NCBI RefSeq assembly: GCF_000714535.1
Contig: NZ_AUND01000012.1
Coordinates: 62,001-126,000 of the forward strand
From: Thioclava pacifica DSM 10166
Lineage (GTDB): Bacteria; Pseudomonadota; Alphaproteobacteria; Rhodobacterales; Rhodobacteraceae
Reading direction: 5' to 3'
Length of the DNA: 64,000 bases
Below the pieces are notes generated by a model. The model was not told where the DNA came from, made no database searches, and saw only the letters and a program-made list of their open reading frames with translations. Each line of letters opens with the position of its first letter. The stretch's first letter is position 1. The position numbers and the translations under genes were made by a program. Below, in pieces: positions 53,541 through 61,489 of this stretch.

Positions 53541-53983
53541 TGGCTGTCCTTTAATCGGGGAGGTGAGACACAGCCCTTAGAGAAACGATCACGGCGCAAT
53601 GCCAAAGAGTTGAACCCGCAATTAAGCCGCAAAACTCACTTTGTATACAAAAATAGTTCTTAATTGGTGTTATGTGCACGAAATTTGCGCGCTGCAGGTA
53701 TGGATTCGGCTTAGAATCGGGAAGACTTGAGCTTTTGCTGCGGACCAATGCGCAAAAAGGTTCGAATCTTGCGCCCGCGGCGCCGGGGATTGGCTCCACA
53801 GAGCAAAATTCAGGGCAGCTGGCCCGAAAATCGGAAGATTTGCTGATTTTCAGGGCATTTTTCGCCCTGAGACAGATTTTTCAGGGGACGCCTCAGGCAA
53901 TCGCCCGCACCCTGCCCTTCCACAGTTGACAAAAGCACGCGTCGAATCCCGCATGAACGAACCAAGAAGTGAATGGTTCATCC
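53541..53983. other. Divergent promoter region between dctP and a GntR gene
   Basis: About 440 bases with no convincing gene. It contains the TTTGTATACAAA palindrome (53640-53651), AT-rich tracts near 53640-53680, and an inverted repeat GAACCA / TGGTTC (53959-53979) just before the GntR start. A short open frame of 85 codons is present on the plus strand (53672-53929) but it has no good ribosome site and an irregular composition, so it is not called. Confidence 0.5.
53640..53651. promoter_or_regulatory. Candidate GntR operator TTTGTATACAAA
   Basis: A perfect 12-base palindrome about 100 bases upstream of dctP. Its TTGTATACAA core resembles operators bound by FCD-type GntR regulators. Both flanking GntR genes are possible partners; the divergent one (53984) is nearest. 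Confidence 0.55.
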
Positions 53984-54706
53984 ATGTCGGATCCGAAAAA
54001 TACAATCTTAGAGGGAAATGCCTTTGTTGATGTGCTGCGTCAGCTTCGCCTGATGCTCGCGAGCGGCAATATTCCGGCGAACGGCAAGCTGCCTGCGGAG
54101 CGTGACCTGGCCGAGACGCTCGGGGTCGGCCGCCGCGCGATCCGGCGCGCGCTGGAGACGCTCGAGAACGAGGGGCTGGTCTGGCGCAAACAGGGCAAGG
54201 GCACCTTCATCGGCCAGCCGCCCGATCCGACCGGGGCGCTCGCGGCCTCGATCGCCGGGCAGACCCGCGCCTCCGAAGTGGCCGAAGCACGTCTTTATAT
54301 AGAGCCCGCCTTGGCCGGACTGTGTGCCGCACGCGCCAAGCCCGACGACGTGCGGCGGATGCGTGTCCTTGCCGAGCGCATCCACAAGACGGCCGATCGC
54401 GACACGGCCGAGCTTTGGGACGGCGCGCTGCACAAGATGATCGCACGCAGTGCGGGCAATCGCGTGTTGTTGACTGCGTTTTCGCTACTCGACGAAATCC
54501 GTAGCTCGGGGGTCTGGCGCGACCTGCGTGCGAAGGCGCGCGATCCCGCAGCGCGCGCGCTGTATTTCCGCCAGCACATGCAACTCGTCGATTGCATCGA
54601 GGCGGGGGATGTCGTGGGCGCGGAGGAGGCGATGCGCGATCATCTCTCGACGGTCTGGCAACGCATGCGGCAGGTGATTGAGCGGAGTGAGGTCGAAAAT
54701 GGCTAG
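53984..54706 (+). CDS. FadR-like GntR-family regulator (FCD domain)
   Basis: A 240-residue regulator. The winged helix (about 20-75) reads LAETLGVGRRAIRRALETLE and WRKQGKGTFIGQPP, and the FCD domain (about 95-225) includes YIEPALAGLCAARAKPDD, LHKMIARSAGNRVLL and HMQLVDCIEAGDVVGAEEAM. The ATG at 53984 is preferred; a GTG at 53969 gives five more residues and cannot be excluded. It is divergent from dctP and so is the likeliest regulator of the TRAP operon. Confidence 0.88.
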   Translation: MSDPKNTILEGNAFVDVLRQLRLMLASGNIPANGKLPAERDLAETLGVGRRAIRRALETLENEGLVWRKQGKGTFIGQPPDPTGALAASIAGQTRASEVAEARLYIEPALAGLCAARAKPDDVRRMRVLAERIHKTADRDTAELWDGALHKMIARSAGNRVLLTAFSLLDEIRSSGVWRDLRAKARDPAARALYFRQHMQLVDCIEAGDVVGAEEAMRDHLSTVWQRMRQVIERSEVENG

Positions 54707-54746
54707 CCCTGCCCGTCTCCGCGACGATCGCACGACACCCAGCCCC

Positions 54747-55391
54747 TCAGAAGGTTGCGGGCGTCGCCACCCAGAGGATACGCGAGGTCCCCGGGTCGAT
54801 GTTGCGATACCGATGCGGCAGGTTCGAGGCGAAGAAGAAACTGTCGCCCGGACCGAGAAAATGGCTCTGCCCGTTCACGATCAACTCGACCCGGCCTTGC
54901 AGGATGTAGCCAACCTCCTGCCCCGCGTGATGGATGTCGCCCCCGCTTTCAGCGCCGGGTTCGAGCGTATGGATATTCGCGTCGAGCATCAGGTCGGGGA
55001 AAGTCGGCGTCAGGCGCTCCAGCAGGATCGCCCCGCTCGCCCCGCCATGGCTGACCTTGACCGAGGGGCGTTCCTCGGCGCGCATCACGCTGATCTCGTC
55101 CTGCGAGGCTTCACTGGCGAAGAGCGCCACGATCGAGGTGTCGAGGGCCGCAAGAATGCGATGCAGCGTCCGCAGCGAGGGCGTCGCCTGATCGGTCTCG
55201 ATCTTCGAGAGCATCGAGGGAGAGCAGCCGACCTCCTTGGCCAGCACCTGCAAGGTCTTGCCGCGCGCCTTTCGCGTCTCACGCAGCCGTGCGCCCAGAT
55301 CGGACATGGTGCTTTGCGCCGACTCGGTTGCCCTTCCGTCTGGCTCCTGCCCCGTCACGCGATCGTCATCGTGCTTAATTTTTACGCCCAT
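54747..55391 (-). CDS. XRE-cupin transcription regulator (PuuR-like)
   Basis: A 214-residue regulator with an N-terminal helix-turn-helix (about 32-86, TLQVLAKEVGCSPSMLSKIE) and a C-terminal cupin (about 135-210, LEPGAESGGDIHHAGQEVGY; GRVELIVNGQSHFLGPGDSF). This design is shared by PuuR and other regulators of nitrogen-compound catabolism. An ATG at 55307 (MSDLGARLRET) would give the usual length of about 186, and neither start has a clear ribosome site. It diverges from the ABC transporter operon and probably controls it. Confidence 0.85.
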   Translation of the reverse strand: MGVKIKHDDDRVTGQEPDGRATESAQSTMSDLGARLRETRKARGKTLQVLAKEVGCSPSMLSKIETDQATPSLRTLHRILAALDTSIVALFASEASQDEISVMRAEERPSVKVSHGGASGAILLERLTPTFPDLMLDANIHTLEPGAESGGDIHHAGQEVGYILQGRVELIVNGQSHFLGPGDSFFFASNLPHRYRNIDPGTSRILWVATPATF

Positions 55392-55432
55392 CCCTCGAAA
55401 CCCGGCTCATAGAAGCGTCGCGATTATAATAT

Positions 55433-55458
55433 AGGTCAAAAAAGTCGATTAGATCGAC
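55433..55458. promoter_or_regulatory. Divergent promoter elements and operator-like dyad upstream of the ABC operon
   Basis: TATAAT (55435-55440) overlaps its own complement (ATTATA, 55433-55438), so it could serve as a -10 in either direction. Six bases on, GTCGAT-TAG-ATCGAC (55444-55458) is a 15-base perfect dyad. The spot lies about 85-100 bases before the binding-protein gene and 45-65 bases before the regulator gene, the expected place for an XRE-cupin operator. Confidence 0.5.
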
Positions 55459-55540
55459 ATAAAGTTGAACCTCATTCAAAAAATCAACGCAGTCTTTCCT
55501 CATATCTCAATCTTCGTCAGGCAACCTTGAGGAAAGTGGA

Positions 55541-56725
55541 ATGAAATTCAATACTGGAAACGGGCTTCGCCGGATCGTCTTCACGCTCGGCGCCACGGCT
55601 GGGCTGCTGGTTGCGACCGGCGCGCAGGCCAAGGATACGGTCGAACTGGGCTTCATCGGCCCGCTGACGGGCGGCGTCTCCTCGATGGGTCTGGGCGGGC
55701 GCAACTCGGCTGAACTTGCGGTGAAGCTGCGCAATGCCGATCCCGACTCGAAATATCACTACGAGCTCGTCGCGCTCGATGACGAGTGCAAACCCAATGT
55801 CGGCGTTCAGGTTGCAACCAAGATGGCGACCGACCGCAAGGTCATCGGTACCATCGCGCATTACTGCTCGGCAGTGGCCATGGGGACGGTCGATGTCTAT
55901 CACCGCTTCGGCCTGCCCGCGACGGTCTGGGGAGCGGTGCTTCCCGATATCACCTATGGCAACGATTACCCCGAGATCACCCGTGTCAACGGCACGATGA
56001 TCAACCAGAACGAAAAGGCCGCCCAGTTCATGACCGGGCTCGGCTACAAGACCTTCGCGATCATCCATGACACGACCGATTATGGCAAAGGTCACAACAA
56101 GTACCTGTCGCAATTCCTGGCCCAAGACGGGGCCGAGGTGGTCGGCACCTTCGGCGTGACCTCGGACCAGCAGGACTTCACCGCCGAACTGACCCAGGTG
56201 AAGGCGCTCAACCCCGATGTCGTGGTCTATGCGGGCCTCACCCCGGGCGGCGTGCGGGTGCGCCAGCAGATGGAGAAACTCGGTATCGAAGCTGTCTTCG
56301 AGGGCGTCTCGGGGATCAAATCCGACGCATTCTTCGAAGGTCTGGGCGGCGATCTGGCCGAAGGCACGGTGACCTTCCTCGAAGGCGCGCCGGCCGAGAA
56401 GCTGCCGGGTGGCGCTTATTTCCTCAAGGAATACAACGCTGCCGGTTATGACAGCCCCCCCGAAGCCTATGGCCCCTTCGCCTTTGCCGCGATGGACCTG
56501 CTGATCGACGCGGTCGAGACCACGGGTCCGGATCGCAAGGCGGTCGTCGACTACATGTCGAAGGTCAAGGAGCACGACTCGATCACCGGCCCGATCACCT
56601 TCGACGATCACGGCCAGAACACCGTCGCGCTGATCACCGCCTATGTGGCGCAGGGCGGCAAGTGGGTCGTGTGGGAAGACAGCGATTACGCCAAGGGCAC
56701 GCTGTCGCTCGTCGCGCCGAAATAA
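55541..56725 (+). CDS. ABC transporter substrate-binding protein, branched-chain amino acid type
   Basis: A periplasmic type I binding protein (Peripla_BP_6). The signal peptide ends TGAQAKD (about residue 30). IGPLTGGVSSMGLGGRNSAEL near 41, VIGTIAHYCSAVAMGTVDVYH near 103 and the second lobe (FAIIHDTTDYGKGHNKYLSQF) follow. Length 394. The ligand cannot be read from sequence; the M20 and amidase genes in the same operon suggest an amide or acylated amino compound rather than leucine. A GAGGAAAG site precedes the ATG. Confidence 0.9.
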   Translation: MKFNTGNGLRRIVFTLGATAGLLVATGAQAKDTVELGFIGPLTGGVSSMGLGGRNSAELAVKLRNADPDSKYHYELVALDDECKPNVGVQVATKMATDRKVIGTIAHYCSAVAMGTVDVYHRFGLPATVWGAVLPDITYGNDYPEITRVNGTMINQNEKAAQFMTGLGYKTFAIIHDTTDYGKGHNKYLSQFLAQDGAEVVGTFGVTSDQQDFTAELTQVKALNPDVVVYAGLTPGGVRVRQQMEKLGIEAVFEGVSGIKSDAFFEGLGGDLAEGTVTFLEGAPAEKLPGGAYFLKEYNAAGYDSPPEAYGPFAFAAMDLLIDAVETTGPDRKAVVDYMSKVKEHDSITGPITFDDHGQNTVALITAYVAQGGKWVVWEDSDYAKGTLSLVAPK

Positions 56726-56798
56726 GGCGTACCAGCCAAACGCGGGCGGGCCGGTCGCGGCCCGCCTCTCCAATTTCTCGGGACATGAAGAGGCACGA

Positions 56799-57719
56799 AT
56801 GGATTTCGGTCTGATCGCTCAATACCTCGCCAACGGCATCCTGCTCGGAACCATGTATGCGCTTGTCGCGGTAGGGTTCACGCTGTTTTTCGGCGTGCTC
56901 GATGTCATCAAGTTCAGCCATGGCGACGTGCTCATGCTGGGCACCTTCATCGGCTTCACCGCCTGGCTCGGCCTCGAGGCGATCGGGATCGTGAACCCGT
57001 GGATCCAGCTGGTCGGCGTGCTTCTGTGCAGCCTTGCGGGTACCGCCCTGATCGGGGCGGCGATCGCGAACTGGCTGATCCTGCCGCTGAAGAAGGCGCC
57101 ACAGCTCAACACGCTTCTGATCACCCTGATGCTGGGCACGGCGATCCGCGAAGCGGTGCGTCTCTTCTACCCGAACGGTTCGAACCCCAAGGCCTTCCCG
57201 GCCCTTCTGCCCGACGCCTCGGTCGAGATCGGCAGCTTCGCGCTGCGCGCCGACAGCGTGATCCTCGTCATCTCGGGGCTGGCGCTGATCGGGGCGCTGA
57301 ACCTCGTGATCAACCGCACGCGCCTGGGCCTCGCGATCCGCGCTGTGGCGCAGGACGAAGAAACCGCGCGCACGATGGGGATCAACTACACGCTCGTCGT
57401 GCTGGCGACCTTCGCGATCGGCTCCGGCGTGGCGGCCTTCGCGGGGATCATGAACGGGCTCTACTACAACGAGATCAATTTCGGCATGGGCCTGATCCTC
57501 GGCCTGATCGGTTTCTCGGCGGCGATCATCGGCGGCCTGGGAAACCTCTATGGCGCGATCCTCGGCGGCTTTCTCTTCGCGGGCCTTCAGGTCATCGGCG
57601 CGGCCCTTCTACCCTTCGCTTCGGCCTACAAGGACGTGTTCGCCTTCGCCGTGGTGATTGCCCTGATGGCATGGAAGCCGACCGGGCTGATCCCTGAACG
57701 TTCCAGCGACCGGGTGTAA
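56799..57719 (+). CDS. ABC transporter permease, LivH type
   Basis: A 306-residue permease with about eight helices. GTMYALVAVGFTLFFGVLDV near 20, KFSHGDVLMLGTFIGF near 42 and the RAVAQDEETARTMGINY loop near 180 (the coupling region) identify LivH. The ATG at 56799 follows AGAGG; the open frame upstream runs back into the binding-protein gene. It starts 73 bases after that gene. Confidence 0.92.
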   Translation: MDFGLIAQYLANGILLGTMYALVAVGFTLFFGVLDVIKFSHGDVLMLGTFIGFTAWLGLEAIGIVNPWIQLVGVLLCSLAGTALIGAAIANWLILPLKKAPQLNTLLITLMLGTAIREAVRLFYPNGSNPKAFPALLPDASVEIGSFALRADSVILVISGLALIGALNLVINRTRLGLAIRAVAQDEETARTMGINYTLVVLATFAIGSGVAAFAGIMNGLYYNEINFGMGLILGLIGFSAAIIGGLGNLYGAILGGFLFAGLQVIGAALLPFASAYKDVFAFAVVIALMAWKPTGLIPERSSDRV

Positions 57720-57724
57720 AACAA

Positions 57725-58903
57725 ATGACCGATATTTCTCTTCCGCAATCGCAACCCTCGCGCCCCTGGATCTCCGCCGCTGCGGTGATCGTGGCCTCGG
57801 GGCTCTACTCCTGGGCGCTCCTGATGGCCGAGGAGACCTGGCAGGTTCTCTCGTTGCTCGTGCTCGCGGTCGTTGCGACAGGGGTCGCGATCAAGACCGG
57901 CTTCGTGCGGCGCGTCGAGCGTGACTGGGCGGCCTCCGAAACGCGGCTCAACCGGCTCGCCTTTGCGGTGCTGATCGCGCTGATCCTCGTCCTGTCGGGG
58001 TCGCATTTCGCGCTGCTGATGATCTCGACCGTGCTTCTTTATTTCGTGGCGTCTCTGGGGCTGAACATCCAGTTCGGCTTCACTGGCCTCGTGAACTTCG
58101 CGGGCGCGGCTTTCTTCGGCGCGGGGGCCTACACTGCCGCCGTTCTGGGCAATGTGCTGGTGATCCCGCCGCTCCTGATCCTGTTGGCAGGCGGTCTCGT
58201 CGCAATGGCGATCAGCCTGCCGCTGTTGATCCCGATCGTGCGCACGACTGGCCATTACGCCGCCGTCGTGACCATCGCTTTCGGCGTGCTGTTTCGCACC
58301 TTTCTCGAGGTCAACGAGATCCTCGGCGGCCCTCAGGGTCTGATGGTCAATTCGATGAAGCTCTTCGGCTGGGATTTCTACAACGCGCCGAGCCTCGGCA
58401 ACCTCGAGATCTCCTTCTACCTCAACTACGCGCTGCTCGCGGCGGGGCTGGCGGCGCTGGTCTTCGCGCTGTTCCGGCGACTGGAGCGCAGCTGGATCGG
58501 GTTGCACATGGATGCGGTGCGACTGGATGAGACGGCCGCCGCCTGTTTCGGGATCTCGGTCAAGCGCACCAAGATCCTCGCCTTCCTGCTCGGCAACGTG
58601 ATCCTCGGGGTGAGCGGGGCGCTTTACGGGATGATGATCTCCTTCATCGCGCCGGCCTCCTTCACCTTCTCCGACAGTCTGCTGCTGGTTTCGATCGTGC
58701 TCCTGGGCGGGCTTGGCAGCCCCTGGGGCGGCGCGATCGCGGCGGCGATCGTGGTACTCCTGCCAGAGAAGCTGCAACTGCTTCAGGAATACCGCTTCCT
58801 GCTCTTCTCGATCCTCGTGATGCTGGTGCTGCTGTTCCGCCCCGAGGGCATCCTGCCGCGCCATCTTCGCAACTTCTTCCCGAACCGGAGGACCGATGCA
58901 TGA
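57725..58903 (+). CDS. ABC transporter permease, LivM type
   Basis: A 392-residue permease. After two N-terminal helices, the core shows GLNIQFGFTGLVNFAGAAFF near 115, HYAAVVTIAFGVLFRTFLEV near 178 and the coupling loop AVRLDETAAACFGISVKRTK near 265. It starts 5 bases after livH and its final codons overlap the next gene (ATGA). Confidence 0.92.
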   Translation: MTDISLPQSQPSRPWISAAAVIVASGLYSWALLMAEETWQVLSLLVLAVVATGVAIKTGFVRRVERDWAASETRLNRLAFAVLIALILVLSGSHFALLMISTVLLYFVASLGLNIQFGFTGLVNFAGAAFFGAGAYTAAVLGNVLVIPPLLILLAGGLVAMAISLPLLIPIVRTTGHYAAVVTIAFGVLFRTFLEVNEILGGPQGLMVNSMKLFGWDFYNAPSLGNLEISFYLNYALLAAGLAALVFALFRRLERSWIGLHMDAVRLDETAAACFGISVKRTKILAFLLGNVILGVSGALYGMMISFIAPASFTFSDSLLLVSIVLLGGLGSPWGGAIAAAIVVLLPEKLQLLQEYRFLLFSILVMLVLLFRPEGILPRHLRNFFPNRRTDA

Positions 58904-59676
58904 CCGGACATTTGCTTGAATTCCGCAATGTCGTGAAGCGTTTCGGCGGCGTGACCGCACTGGACGATTTCTCGATGACGCTCGATCAGAGCGAGATCCT
59001 CGGCCTGATCGGTCCGAACGGCTCGGGCAAGACCACCAGCTTCAACGTGCTCACCGGCATTTACGGGCCGACCGAGGGGCAGGTCTTCTTCGAGGGACAG
59101 GAAATCACCGGCGCCGATCCGCGCGCCGTCTACGAAGCGGGGATCGTGCGTACCTTCCAGCGCTCGCGACTGTGCCTGTCGCTCTCGATCTACGACAACA
59201 TCATGATCGGCGACACTTCACGGCTCGTGCGCGGGCTGTGGTCCAACCTGATCTCGCGGCGCCGGCTGGAAGAGCAGCTCGACATGACCCGCCGTCAGGC
59301 CCGCGATCTCGTGGCGACCTTCTCGGGGCATCTGGCCGACCGGATGGATCAGCCCGTGGGAGCCTTGCCGATGATCGAGCGGCGCCGGATCGAGATCTGC
59401 CGCGCGTTGATCTCGGGCCCGCGCCTTCTGCTGCTCGACGAGCCCTCGGCGGGGATGACCCATGACGAAACCCACCAGCTGATGGACGATATCCTCGACG
59501 TACGCGCGCGCGGCGAGGGGCTATCGATCATCATCGTCGAGCACGAGATGGGCGTGATCGAACGCATCACCGACCGCTGCATCGTGCTGAGCTATGGCCG
59601 CAAGATCGCCGAGGGCACCTATGCCGAGGTGGCCGCCGACAGCGAAGTGCAAAACGCCTATCTGGGAGCCGACTGA
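58900..59676 (+). CDS. ABC transporter ATPase, LivG type, with degenerate signature motif
   Basis: A 258-residue nucleotide-binding protein. Walker A GPNGSGKTTSFN is near 37, Walker B LLLLDEPSAGMTHDE near 175 and the H-loop IIIVEHEMGV near 207. The ABC signature, LS(Y/G)GQ in ordinary LivG, reads GALPMIERRRIEICRAL here, so S, G and Q are lost. In a heterodimer with the normal LivF this leaves one standard ATP site. It overlaps livM by 4 bases and livF by one. Confidence 0.9.
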   Translation: MTGHLLEFRNVVKRFGGVTALDDFSMTLDQSEILGLIGPNGSGKTTSFNVLTGIYGPTEGQVFFEGQEITGADPRAVYEAGIVRTFQRSRLCLSLSIYDNIMIGDTSRLVRGLWSNLISRRRLEEQLDMTRRQARDLVATFSGHLADRMDQPVGALPMIERRRIEICRALISGPRLLLLDEPSAGMTHDETHQLMDDILDVRARGEGLSIIIVEHEMGVIERITDRCIVLSYGRKIAEGTYAEVAADSEVQNAYLGAD

Positions 59677-60383
59677 TGGCAGGGATCGAAATCCGCAACC
59701 TCCGCGCGGCCTATGACAAGGCCGATGTGCTTCACGATGTCTCGCTCGACGTGGCGCCGGGCAAGATCACCTGCCTGCTGGGCTCGAACGGCGCGGGCAA
59801 ATCGACCTTGATCCGAGCGATCCTCGGCCTGACGCCGCCCAATGCGGGCACCATCAAGCTTGAAGGCGAGGACATCACGGGCCTGCCAACCCACAAGGTG
59901 ATTGCGCGCGGCATCGCCGCGATCCCCGAAGGCCGTCGCATGTTCCCCAAGATGAGCGTGACCGAGAACCTGCGTCTCGGCGCCTATCAGGTGCGCGACG
60001 AGGCACTCATCCGCCAGCGGCTCGAGAAGGTCTTCACGCTGTTCCCGCGACTGGCCGAGCGACGCGATCAGCTCGCAGGCACCATGTCGGGCGGTGAGCA
60101 GGCGATGGTCTCGATCGGGCGCGGCCTGATGGGCGGGCCAAAGATCCTGCTCATCGACGAGCCCTCGCTGGGTCTTTCGCCGCTCTACGTCAAAGAGAAC
60201 TTCCGCATCATCCAGGGCATCCGCGACGAGGGGATCACCGTGTTCCTCGTCGAACAGAACGTGCGCCAGACGCTCGCGATTTCCGATTACGGTTATGTGC
60301 TCTCGGGCGGCAAGCTGGTTGCACAAGGAGCCGCCGCCGACCTGGCCTCGGACGAGGCCGTGCACGAAGCCTATTTCGGGTGA
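59676..60383 (+). CDS. ABC transporter ATPase, LivF type
   Basis: A 235-residue nucleotide-binding protein. Walker A GSNGAGKSTLIRA is near 35, the signature MSGGEQAMVSIGRGL near 132, Walker B ILLIDEPSLGLSP near 155 and the H-loop VFLVEQNVRQ near 190. Its ATG shares one base with the LivG stop. With LivG it forms the ATPase pair. Confidence 0.93.
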   Translation: MAGIEIRNLRAAYDKADVLHDVSLDVAPGKITCLLGSNGAGKSTLIRAILGLTPPNAGTIKLEGEDITGLPTHKVIARGIAAIPEGRRMFPKMSVTENLRLGAYQVRDEALIRQRLEKVFTLFPRLAERRDQLAGTMSGGEQAMVSIGRGLMGGPKILLIDEPSLGLSPLYVKENFRIIQGIRDEGITVFLVEQNVRQTLAISDYGYVLSGGKLVAQGAAADLASDEAVHEAYFG

Positions 60384-60387
60384 CGGG

Positions 60388-61485
60388 ATGGATGTCGTCG
60401 ACCTCACACGCCACCTGATCGGTTTCGACACGATCAACCCGCCGGGACAGGAAGCCGAAGCGATGGCCTTCTGCGCCGATCTGCTGCGCGGCGGCGGGTT
60501 CGATGTCGAGGTCATTGCGCAAGGTTCGGACCGCTGCAACCTGATCGCCACGAAAGGCATCGGGGCGGGTCGGGCACTGGGTTTCACCGGGCATCTCGAC
60601 ACGGTGCCACTCGGAGGGGCCGCGTGGCGCTACCCGCCGCATGACGGGCTGATCGAAGGCGGCAAGCTCTACGGGCGGGGCAGTACCGACATGAAAGGCG
60701 GCGTCGCGGCGTTCATCTGCGCCGCGCTCGATGCGCCGGTACCGCCGGGTGGCATCGCAATCCTGCTGACCGCTGGCGAGGAAACCGGAAGCGATGGCGC
60801 CCGTGTGATGATCGAGGCGGGCCCGCTGCCGCCGATCGGCGCATTGATCGTCGCCGAGCCCACCGCAAACCGAGCCGTGCCCGGCCACAAGGGCGCGCTC
60901 TGGCTGCGGCTCGTGTTCCACGGGGTGACCGCGCATGGCTCGGCCCCAGAGGCGGGGGTCAACGCGATCGAACTGGCGATGGCGGCACTTACTCAAATCA
61001 AAGCGCTCGACCTCGGCCCGGCGCATCCGGTGATGGGCGCGCCGAGCCGCAATATCGGCACGATCTCGGGCGGGCTGAACACCAATTCCGTCCCCGACCG
61101 CTGCGAGGTGACGCTCGATCTGCGCTCGGTGCCGGGGATCGTTCATGATGACCTGGTCGCGAAGATCGAAACCTGCCTGCCCGCCGGGACCGAGCTTGCG
61201 CGGATCATCGACCTGCCCGCCGTCTGGACCGATCCCGACGATCCGTGGATCGAGGGGATCACGGAACTCAGTGCCCGTGTGGCGAACCAGCCCTCCAACC
61301 CGATGGCGATGAGCTATTTCACCGACGCGTCGATCTTCACGCCCGCGCTGGACGCGGTGCCGACCGTCATTCTGGGCCCCGGAGAGCCGCAGCTTGCGCA
61401 CAAGACCGATGAATATGTGGCCCTGTCACGCCTTGAAGAAGCGGTTAGGATCTACCGCGCGGCGCTAGGCCAGTGGGAGGGATGA
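60388..61485 (+). CDS. M20-family metallopeptidase/deacylase (ArgE/DapE-like)
   Basis: A 365-residue dinuclear zinc hydrolase. Ligands are visible: H69 and D71 in FTGHLDTVPL, D101 in RGSTDMKGG, catalytic E131 with E132 in TAGEETGSDG, E157 in IVAEPTANR, and a C-terminal His in PQLAHKTDEY. The dimerisation domain carries VTAHGSAPEAGVNAIELAM. The family cleaves N-acyl amino acids or small peptides. It starts 4 bases after the livF stop, so it belongs to the transporter operon and probably acts on the imported compound. Confidence 0.9.
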   Translation: MDVVDLTRHLIGFDTINPPGQEAEAMAFCADLLRGGGFDVEVIAQGSDRCNLIATKGIGAGRALGFTGHLDTVPLGGAAWRYPPHDGLIEGGKLYGRGSTDMKGGVAAFICAALDAPVPPGGIAILLTAGEETGSDGARVMIEAGPLPPIGALIVAEPTANRAVPGHKGALWLRLVFHGVTAHGSAPEAGVNAIELAMAALTQIKALDLGPAHPVMGAPSRNIGTISGGLNTNSVPDRCEVTLDLRSVPGIVHDDLVAKIETCLPAGTELARIIDLPAVWTDPDDPWIEGITELSARVANQPSNPMAMSYFTDASIFTPALDAVPTVILGPGEPQLAHKTDEYVALSRLEEAVRIYRAALGQWEG

Positions 61486-61489
61486 GCCG

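Noticed and set aside
53672-53929. An 85-codon frame upstream of the second GntR gene
   Set aside because: No convincing ribosome site, no domain, and it lies in a region expected to hold promoters.
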